The notes beneath the pieces are model-generated. The model was not told where the DNA came from and made no database searches. It saw only the letters and a list, made by a program, of their open reading frames with translations. This document shows positions 16,681-21,739 of a stretch of 21,739 nt of DNA, piece after piece. The DNA lies in the NCBI GenBank assembly GCA_913057845.1, contig CAJXPC010000002.1, forward strand, positions 1-21,739, given 5' to 3'. A program made the translations under genes and the position numbers. The stretch is from an uncultured Pseudomonadota bacterium. GTDB lineage: Bacteria; Pseudomonadota; Gammaproteobacteria; Burkholderiales; Eutrophovitaceae. How positions within the stretch are numbered: the stretch's first letter is position 1; every line of letters starts with the position of its first letter.

Positions 16681-17652
16681 ATGACAAAAGTAGTTAAGTT
16701 CCATAAAACGGGTGGTCCTCAGGTTCTGTCCGTTGAGGATATGATTGTTGGTAAGCCTAGGCGAGGAGAGGCTCGAGTTCGACATACGGCGATCGGCTTA
16801 AACTTTATCGATACGTATCATCGGTCTGGTCTCTACCCACTTCCATTGCCTAGCGGTGTAGGCCTAGAGGGGGCTGGCGTGGTTGAGGCGATTGGCGCCG
16901 GGGTGACGCACGTCAAGCCTGGCGATCGCGTGGCTTATGCTGGAGGCCCTCCTGGAGCGTATGCTCAGGAAAGAGTAATGCCAGCTGCCAAGCTGGTTAA
17001 AGTGCCTGCTGGAGTCTCTGATGAGGATGCGGCAGCCATGATGCTCAAGGGTCTAACGGTACAAATGCTCATACGTCGCGTCTATCGCGTGCAGAAAGGT
17101 GAGACGGTCTTATTTCATGCGGCGGCCGGTGGTGTTGGTTTGATAGCGTGTCAATGGCTTAATGCCCTAGGCGTCAAAGTGATCGGCACGGTTGGTTCTG
17201 ATGCAAAAGCAAAAATAGCTAAGGCTCATGGATGTCATTACACGATCAACTACGCTAAAGAAAATTTTGCTGAGCGTGTTCGTGAGATTACAAAAGGTCG
17301 AGGCGTGCCTGTGGTATTCGATTCGGTAGGCAAGGATACATTTCACGGCTCGTTGGATTGTCTCCAGCCGAGAGGATTGTTAACGGTATTTGGTAATGGC
17401 TCTGGTCCTGTGAAGGATGTTGACGTTAATATACTCGCGAAAGGTTCTTTTTATCTTACTCGACCCTCCATCATGATTTATACAGCGATGCGTTCAGATC
17501 TGGAAGCTGGGGCGAAAGAGCTTTTCAGTATGGTTAAGTCTGGCAAAGTAAAAATAGACATTAATCAGCGATATGCATTAGCCGATGCCGCTAAAGCGCA
17601 TAGAGATCTTGAGGCTCGAAAAACTACGGGTTCAACGATTTTGATGCCCTGA
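16681..17652 (+). CDS. qor: NADPH:quinone oxidoreductase (zeta-crystallin-like MDR)
   Basis: Zinc-free medium-chain dehydrogenase/reductase that reduces quinones with NADPH. It has 323 residues. Family segments are GLNFIDTYHRSGLYP (39-53), GLEGAGVVEAIG (61-72), the GDRVAY stretch (81-86) and the nucleotide-binding AAAGGVGLIACQWL (147-160). No structural-zinc cysteine cluster is present, as expected for QOR. ATG 16681 is chosen because GGAGG lies five bases ahead and the N-terminus then fits the family; eight extra upstream in-frame codons are not conserved. A strong intrinsic terminator follows 15 bases after the stop. Confidence 0.93.
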   Translation: MTKVVKFHKTGGPQVLSVEDMIVGKPRRGEARVRHTAIGLNFIDTYHRSGLYPLPLPSGVGLEGAGVVEAIGAGVTHVKPGDRVAYAGGPPGAYAQERVMPAAKLVKVPAGVSDEDAAAMMLKGLTVQMLIRRVYRVQKGETVLFHAAAGGVGLIACQWLNALGVKVIGTVGSDAKAKIAKAHGCHYTINYAKENFAERVREITKGRGVPVVFDSVGKDTFHGSLDCLQPRGLLTVFGNGSGPVKDVDVNILAKGSFYLTRPSIMIYTAMRSDLEAGAKELFSMVKSGKVKIDINQRYALADAAKAHRDLEARKTTGSTILMP

Positions 17653-17666
17653 TCGTTCATGTTGAG

Positions 17667-17695
17667 AAAACGCCGCTTTTAGCGGCGTTTTTTTT
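17667..17695 (+). terminator. Intrinsic (Rho-independent) terminator after qor
   Basis: CGCCGCT (17671-17677), loop TTT, AGCGGCG (17681-17687), followed by a run of eight T. An A4 tract ahead of the stem pairs with the first T residues, so the element could act in both directions. It lies 15 bases after the qor stop. Confidence 0.93.
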
Positions 17696-17785
17696 GTCCG
17701 CTCTATCCTTTTTCGAGTACGTGCTAACTCAGAGATGCGTGTGCAGGTAATATTGAAGTTCGATTGTTTCATCTAAGGAGTGCAT

Positions 17786-18541
17786 ATGTTTCGTTTGGAC
17801 GGAAAAATCGCGCTGGTTTCTGGAGCTTCGCGCGGACTTGGTTGGGGGATGGCAAAGGCGTTAGCAAAACAGGGGGCTCACGTATTTTTGAATGGTCGAG
17901 ATCCCGTTAGTTTGGGTCAACGTGTTTTGGAGTTAATTGATGACGAGTTATTGGCGACGGTGATGGCTTTTGATGTTACCAAATCTGCTGAAATACAGCG
18001 AGCCGTTGCTCAAATCGTTGACGAGCATGGTCGTATCGACATTCTTGTTGCGAATGCAGGCATACAACATCGTTCGCCGATAAGCGAGTTTGATGAAGAC
18101 GATTTTCGACGTGTTATGGACACTAATTTGATCGGCGTATGGGCATTAGCCAAAGAAGTGTCTAAGCCTATGATTAAGGCTCACTCAGGGCGAATTATTT
18201 TTACTGGTTCTATTACGGCGCAACTTGGGCGACCAACCATATCCGCATATATTGCTTCAAAAGGTGGTGTGCATGCGCTGGCGAGGCAGCTGGCAGTTGA
18301 GTTGGGCGATAAAGGCGTTACTGCGAATGTGATAGCCCCTGGGTATTTTGCTACAGAAATGAATGAGGCCCTTATAGAGGATAAAGACTTTAATCAGTGG
18401 GTATGCTCTCGTGTGCCGGTAAAACGTTGGGGTGAGGCCCATGAAATAGGGGCTGCTGCTGTATTTTTAGCTTCTGATGAGTCGGCCTATGTGAATGGTC
18501 ACGTGTTGACAGTGGATGGCGGATTCAGTATTTCTATGTGA
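17786..18541 (+). CDS. SDR-family oxidoreductase, gluconate 5-dehydrogenase-like
   Basis: Classical SDR, 251 residues. Motifs are GASRGLG (13-19), the D63-V64 after the third strand, NAG (90-92), and the tetrad N114, S142, Y155, K159; the C-terminus is YVNGHVLTVDGGFSISM. The N-terminus MFRLDGKIALVSGASRGLGWGMAKALA and the HVFLNGRD segment resemble gluconate 5-dehydrogenase (IdnO type). R38 after the second strand (NGRD) favours NADP by SDR rules. ATG 17786 has AAGGAG five bases ahead; a GTG two codons upstream overlaps that site and is less likely. It is the first of three co-directional genes after the qor terminator, so a promoter should lie in 17696-17785. Confidence 0.88.
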   Translation: MFRLDGKIALVSGASRGLGWGMAKALAKQGAHVFLNGRDPVSLGQRVLELIDDELLATVMAFDVTKSAEIQRAVAQIVDEHGRIDILVANAGIQHRSPISEFDEDDFRRVMDTNLIGVWALAKEVSKPMIKAHSGRIIFTGSITAQLGRPTISAYIASKGGVHALARQLAVELGDKGVTANVIAPGYFATEMNEALIEDKDFNQWVCSRVPVKRWGEAHEIGAAAVFLASDESAYVNGHVLTVDGGFSISM

Positions 18542-18621
18542 GTTCTGGCTGGTCTACTCATTAGATATGAGAGATGGAGCCGTTTTATGTTCGAGGCTGT
18601 TGGTGTGTGAGGGAGTTTTTT

Positions 18622-19644
18622 ATGGCAAATAAATTTCGAATTGGTGTCAGCAGAGAAGTTATTACGAAAGATGGTGGAACGATTTTTGGGGAAGAAGCAA
18701 CTCGGATTCTTGAGGATGCTAATGTGGAATGGACTATTCTTGATGATCACTCCGCGGGGGTCACGCCAGACCATGCGGCGGAGTTTGATGCTATTTGTTT
18801 GATGACTGCGTCGGTGACAAGTCAAACGCTCAGCCGGGAAGACCGAAAATTGAAGCTTATCGCTAGATTTGGTGTGGGCTATGACTCGGTTGATGTGTCA
18901 GCTTGTAATACCTTCGGCGTGTTACTTACGATTACCCCCGATGGGGTTAGGAGGCCTGTAGCTGCATCGGTGATGGCGTATGTGCTTGCTTTGGCGCACC
19001 GTATGTTTCTTAAAGACCGACTGGTTAGAGCAGGGCGATGGCTGGATAAAGGAAATTTTCTTGGAATGGGTTTGATGGGCCGAACTTTGGGCGTGATTGG
19101 TGTCGGTAATATCGGTGCAGAAGTTCTGCGTTTGGCAAAGCCTTTTAATTTAAATTTGCTTGGGTGCGATCCAAATGTATCTCAATCAGAAATTGAGGCA
19201 TTGGGTGCTACCAAGGTTGATTTGAGAACCTTACTTAAAGAATCAGATTTTATTTCAGTCAATTGTTTGTTAAACGAGCAGACAGAGAGTTTGATCAGTC
19301 ACGAACAATTTAAGCTAATGAAGCCTTCGGCTTATTTTATCAATACCTCTCGCGGCCCAGTAGTTGACGAGCATGCACTCATCGTTGCGCTTCAGAATGA
19401 TTTGATATTGGGTGCGGCAATTGATGTGTTTAAGCACGAGCCTGTCGATCTGAATAATCCGCTACTTCAGTTAGATAATGTGATTGTTGCGCCTCATGCT
19501 ATTTGTCACACTGATGAATGTATGCGTATCTTAGGTGAACGATCGTTTCAATCCGCTGTTGATCTTTCTTATGGCCGCAAGCCAGGCGAGTTGGTTAACC
19601 CTGAGGTTTTAGCGCATCCATCGTGGGTTGATCAATGGTCCTAA
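18622..19644 (+). CDS. D-2-hydroxyacid dehydrogenase (NAD-dependent, SerA/Ghr-like)
   Basis: Predicted reversible oxidation of a D-2-hydroxyacid, 340 residues. The Rossmann motif GVIGVGNIG spans 157-165, with D183 after the next strand favouring NAD. Catalytic residues are R244 (INTSRGPVVDE), E273 (FKHEP) and H292 (APHAICHT). The substrate-domain motif ARFGVGYDSVD (81-91) is standard. ATG 18622 is chosen because GAGGGAG lies six bases ahead and the family-like sequence begins there; an in-frame upstream ATG would add 16 unlike residues. No C-terminal ACT domain is present, so it is not a full regulated SerA. It lies between a gluconate-dehydrogenase-like SDR and an aldolase. Confidence 0.9.
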   Translation: MANKFRIGVSREVITKDGGTIFGEEATRILEDANVEWTILDDHSAGVTPDHAAEFDAICLMTASVTSQTLSREDRKLKLIARFGVGYDSVDVSACNTFGVLLTITPDGVRRPVAASVMAYVLALAHRMFLKDRLVRAGRWLDKGNFLGMGLMGRTLGVIGVGNIGAEVLRLAKPFNLNLLGCDPNVSQSEIEALGATKVDLRTLLKESDFISVNCLLNEQTESLISHEQFKLMKPSAYFINTSRGPVVDEHALIVALQNDLILGAAIDVFKHEPVDLNNPLLQLDNVIVAPHAICHTDECMRILGERSFQSAVDLSYGRKPGELVNPEVLAHPSWVDQWS

Positions 19645-19694
19645 ATGGTTAACCTTTAATTTTTGAAGACATAATTTTCCAGTGATATAAAAAT

Positions 19695-20474
19695 ATGCGA
19701 GATAACGTTATAAAGAAAAAAGCTCTTGCCGGAGAGCCTGTATTCGGAACTTTCGGATGGGAGTTTTTAGTTCCTGGATTACCTCAAATCGTCAAGTCGT
19801 CAGGTGCTGATTTTTTGCTGATTGATATGGAGCATTCGGGCGTCAGTTACGAAACTTTGAAAACACAGATTGCATTGTGTCGAGGGCTTGATTTGGTTCC
19901 TATGTGCCGCATTCCTGCCAATCAATATCACTATATTTCTCGCGCTCTAGATTTGGGTGCGCTGGGCATTATGGCACCCATGGTAGGTAGTGCAGAAGAA
20001 GCGGAATTTATTGTATCGTGTACTCGGTACCCGCCAAAGGGTAGGAGAGGTGCTGCATTTGGATTTGCATCTGATGATTATTTGGGTGGAAATGTCAGTG
20101 AAAAAATTGAAATAGCTAATGAGCGAACTTTGGTCATGGCGTTAATCGAAACAGAGAATGGTATTAAAAATATCAATGAGATAGCGGCGGTGCCTGGCGT
20201 TGATGTCCTATGGTTGGGTCACTTCGACTTGACGAACTTTTTGGGTATCCCGGGAGAGTTTACTCATCCAAAGTATTTGGATGCAATTGAGCGTATCCGT
20301 GATGCTGCGAGGAGACATGGTAAGGTGCTCGCATGTATGTCAGCAAATGACGAGTGGAGTCGGGAATATTGGTTAAAAGATTTTCGATTGTTTGCTGTTG
20401 GTGTTGACTCCATGCTGCTGCAGTCGGCGCTCAAGGCGGGAATCGATGTTTTGAAAGACTTGTCTGATGAGTAA
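19695..20474 (+). CDS. HpcH/HpaI-family class II aldolase (2-keto-3-deoxy acid aldolase type)
   Basis: Metal-dependent pyruvate aldolase of 259 residues, the family length. Catalytic residues by comparison with HpaI are H47 (LIDMEHSGV), R72 (PMCRIPAN), and metal ligands E152 (ALIETENG) and D178 (LGHFDLT). It has GHFDLT where HpaI/GarL usually have GPxDLS, which may mark a subgroup with different substrates. Members split 4-hydroxy-2-oxoheptanedioate, 2-keto-3-deoxyglucarate or 2-keto-3-deoxyrhamnonate; the sequence does not show which. The ribosome site is weak. It ends a three-gene set with short gaps (80 and 50 bases). Confidence 0.9.
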   Translation: MRDNVIKKKALAGEPVFGTFGWEFLVPGLPQIVKSSGADFLLIDMEHSGVSYETLKTQIALCRGLDLVPMCRIPANQYHYISRALDLGALGIMAPMVGSAEEAEFIVSCTRYPPKGRRGAAFGFASDDYLGGNVSEKIEIANERTLVMALIETENGIKNINEIAAVPGVDVLWLGHFDLTNFLGIPGEFTHPKYLDAIERIRDAARRHGKVLACMSANDEWSREYWLKDFRLFAVGVDSMLLQSALKAGIDVLKDLSDE

Positions 20475-20623
20475 TATGAAGTAGATTTGATCAGGTTTCG
20501 CCCAAGCTCTCAAATTGATTAGGTTTGTTAGTTCTGCTACTGGAATTGATCGAATGAGTTAGACTTCGGGTAAGAGAATACGGATGCCGCATTTAAGCGG
20601 ATCACGATAACCATACACATTTA

Positions 20624-21397
20624 ATGCCAAAAGAAGATAAATATACTGTAGAAAAGATTATCGAAATTACAACTTGGGCGCCGAATTTGTTCAGTTTTAA
20701 GTTGACTCGATATACTGGGTATCGATTCATTCCCGGACAATTCTCACGGCTTGGTATTAAAAAAGAGGACGGGTCTATCGTTTGGCGAGCTTATTCAATC
20801 GTGTCTGCAAGCTATGACGAATATCTAGAGTATTTTTCAATTGTGGTAGCTGATGGCGAATTTACCAGTCGCTTGTCACAATTGAAAGTTGGCGATGAGG
20901 TGCTTGTTGAGAAAATGAATTATGGCCTCTTGACGACTGCTCGTTTCGAGCAAGGTAAAGACCTGTGGATGCTTGCAACAGGTACGGGATTAGCTCCTTT
21001 TATCAGCATTTTGTACGAGCTCGAAACATGGGATAACTATGAGAATATTATTCTGGTGTATAGCGTTCGAGAAACTAGAGAGTTGGCCTACATGGAGCTT
21101 ATCGAAGGTCTCAAAGATCATGAGTATTTTGGGGAGTTTTCTCATAAATTTAAATTTTTACCCGTTGTGACTCGAGAGAAATTCGAGGGTGCGTTAAATA
21201 AGCGTATTCCTGTTCTTTTGGAAAGTGGTGAGCTTGAAAAAAAAATAGGTTTACCGCTCGATCCGGAGCGAAGTCGAATCATGATCTGTGGAAATCCAGA
21301 AATGGTGGACGACACCCGAGGATGGTTTACCGATAGCGGTTATACCGTCAGTCGTCGATCAAAACCGGGGCATCTTGCACTCGAGAACCTTTGGTAG
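20624..21397 (+). CDS. fpr: Ferredoxin/flavodoxin--NADP+ reductase
   Basis: FAD enzyme that passes electrons between NADPH and ferredoxin or flavodoxin, 257 residues. FAD-binding motif RAYS spans 55-58 (WRAYSIVSA). The NADP-binding region has GTGLAPF (120-126) and CGNPEM (222-227). It ends in a terminal aromatic residue, W257, which in bacterial Fprs stacks on the flavin. The sequence RFIPGQFSRLG and the overall form resemble betaproteobacterial Fpr. No ribosome site is visible ahead of the ATG, and the 149-base leader before it holds no clear promoter. In relatives Fpr serves iron-sulfur assembly and oxidative stress; here it stands next to a Fur-regulated promoter that reads the same way. 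Confidence 0.93.
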   Translation: MPKEDKYTVEKIIEITTWAPNLFSFKLTRYTGYRFIPGQFSRLGIKKEDGSIVWRAYSIVSASYDEYLEYFSIVVADGEFTSRLSQLKVGDEVLVEKMNYGLLTTARFEQGKDLWMLATGTGLAPFISILYELETWDNYENIILVYSVRETRELAYMELIEGLKDHEYFGEFSHKFKFLPVVTREKFEGALNKRIPVLLESGELEKKIGLPLDPERSRIMICGNPEMVDDTRGWFTDSGYTVSRRSKPGHLALENLW

Positions 21398-21557
21398 CCG
21401 AGAAGGTATGACTGTCTTCTATGACTTGAGCTTGACCGATTAAGTTATTCTTCAGGATCATTTAAGGCCATTTTTAAAATGTCCCGCAGTATTTATATAA
21501 AATTTATATCAATTAATTAGATACTTAAGCCTCTCCCCGGCCATTCGAAATTCTAAT

Positions 21558-21572
21558 TGAGAATAATTCTCA
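21558..21572. promoter_or_regulatory. Fur box 1
   Basis: TGAGAATAATTCTCA is a perfect 7-1-7 palindrome, the form bound by the iron regulator Fur (consensus TGATAATnATTATCA). It lies just upstream of the predicted -35 of the next gene. Confidence 0.82.
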
Positions 21573-21579
21573 TTTAGTA

Positions 21580-21609
21580 TTGCGAATCATTCTCATTTGC
21601 GTTTATAAT
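21580..21609 (+). promoter_or_regulatory. Sigma-70 promoter under Fur control
   Basis: -35 TTGCGA (21580-21585), 18-base spacer, perfect -10 TATAAT (21604-21609). Transcription should begin near 21616, leaving a leader of about 43 bases to the ATG at 21659. Overlap with both Fur boxes implies iron repression. Confidence 0.75.
21581..21595. promoter_or_regulatory. Fur box 2
   Basis: TGCGAATCATTCTCA is a second 7-1-7 Fur box with one mismatched pair. Its centre is 23 bases from the centre of the first box, about two helical turns. It overlaps the -35 element and spacer, so bound Fur would block RNA polymerase. Confidence 0.8.
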
Positions 21610-21658
21610 AACTCCAGCAAGACGATAAAACACTGCACATTATTGAGGAGTTTATTAA

Positions 21659-21705
21659 ATGTTCACCATATTTCGAGTACCAAAGGTCGCCAACCTATGC
21701 GTCGC
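21659..21705 (+). CDS. Start of an iron-regulated gene, cut by the contig end
   Basis: Only about 16 codons are genomic: MFTIFRVPKVANLCVA. A GAGGAG ribosome site lies 8 bases ahead of the ATG, and two Fur boxes and a good promoter lie upstream, so a real gene begins here. The mixed basic and hydrophobic start could be the beginning of a signal peptide, which would fit a TonB-dependent receptor or other iron-uptake protein, but the product cannot be determined. Any reading beyond 21705 runs into adapter sequence and is not biological. Confidence 0.6.
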
Positions 21706-21739
21706 CTGTCTCTTATACACATCTGACGCTGCCGACGAA
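21706..21739. other. Illumina Nextera (Tn5) adapter, artefact
   Basis: Bases 21706-21724 are CTGTCTCTTATACACATCT, the 19-bp Tn5 mosaic end. They are followed at 21725-21738 by GACGCTGCCGACGA, the rest of the reverse complement of the Nextera read-1 adapter. All 33 bases match; one extra A ends the window. This is untrimmed library adapter at a contig end. The first C could be shared with the genome. Confidence 0.98.

Noticed and set aside
20575..20615. Possible tRNA or small hairpin before fpr (CCGC / GCGG)
   Set aside because: Only a four-pair stem, and no cloverleaf or T-loop motif could be formed around it.
21490..21515. AT-rich palindrome (TATAAA-A-TTTATA) after fpr
   Set aside because: Made only of A and T in an AT-rich stretch, without a T-run; likely chance.
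1..21738. Defence island, prophage, transposon or CRISPR locus
   Set aside because: No integrase, transposase, toxin, nuclease, phage structural gene or spaced repeats were seen. The genes are core metabolism, chaperone and redox functions.
21659..21739. Open frame running to the window end as a 27-residue protein start
   Set aside because: Everything after 21705 is Nextera adapter, so only the first 16 codons can be genomic.

Overview
The window is a 21.7-kb piece of a proteobacterial chromosome. The best match is a moderately AT-rich Betaproteobacteria-type (Burkholderiales-like) genome. This rests on recognised protein character (NuoJ, the NADP reductase Fpr, NuoN followed directly by a NUDIX gene, a DUF599 protein), not on a search. 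I saw no tRNA, rRNA, CRISPR array, insertion sequence or phage gene. No stretch longer than 300 bases lacks a gene; the longest is about 260 bases, after fpr.

Layout. (1) 1-7773, plus strand: the distal part of the respiratory complex I operon, nuoH (5' end cut by the window), nuoI, nuoJ, nuoK, nuoL, nuoM and nuoN, with a NUDIX ADP-ribose pyrophosphatase-type gene 3 bases behind nuoN. (2) 7804-10440: htpG behind a well-formed sigma-32 heat-shock promoter, then a CDP-alcohol phosphatidyltransferase. (3) 10484-13172: a minus-strand crotonase-fold gene of ECHDC3 type, a plus-strand DUF599 membrane protein, a dead cupin gene with two in-frame stops, and a minus-strand acpH. (4) 13215-17695: a perfect inverted repeat in a divergent intergenic region, a 350-residue protein I do not recognise, a short-chain dehydrogenase, an SrkA/RdoA-type kinase, an N-terminal remnant of an intracellular polyhydroxyalkanoate depolymerase, and a quinone oxidoreductase with a strong intrinsic terminator. 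(5) 17786-20474: three co-directional genes (gluconate-5-dehydrogenase-like SDR, D-2-hydroxyacid dehydrogenase, HpcH/HpaI aldolase) that look like part of a sugar-acid or keto-acid pathway. (6) 20624-21739: ferredoxin-NADP reductase, then a promoter overlapped by two Fur boxes, the first codons of an iron-regulated gene, and a sequencing adapter.

The last 33-34 bases (from 21706) are the reverse complement of the Illumina Nextera (Tn5) read-1 adapter. The contig end is therefore artificial, and the final reading frame must not be read through it.

Most of the window is ordinary core metabolism. I did not find a convincing undescribed multi-gene system. The items most worth following are the adapter, the two gene remnants (cupin and PhaZ), the double Fur box in front of a lost gene, the crotonase-fold protein lacking both catalytic glutamates, the unrecognised 350-residue protein with its palindrome, and the three-gene keto-acid cassette.
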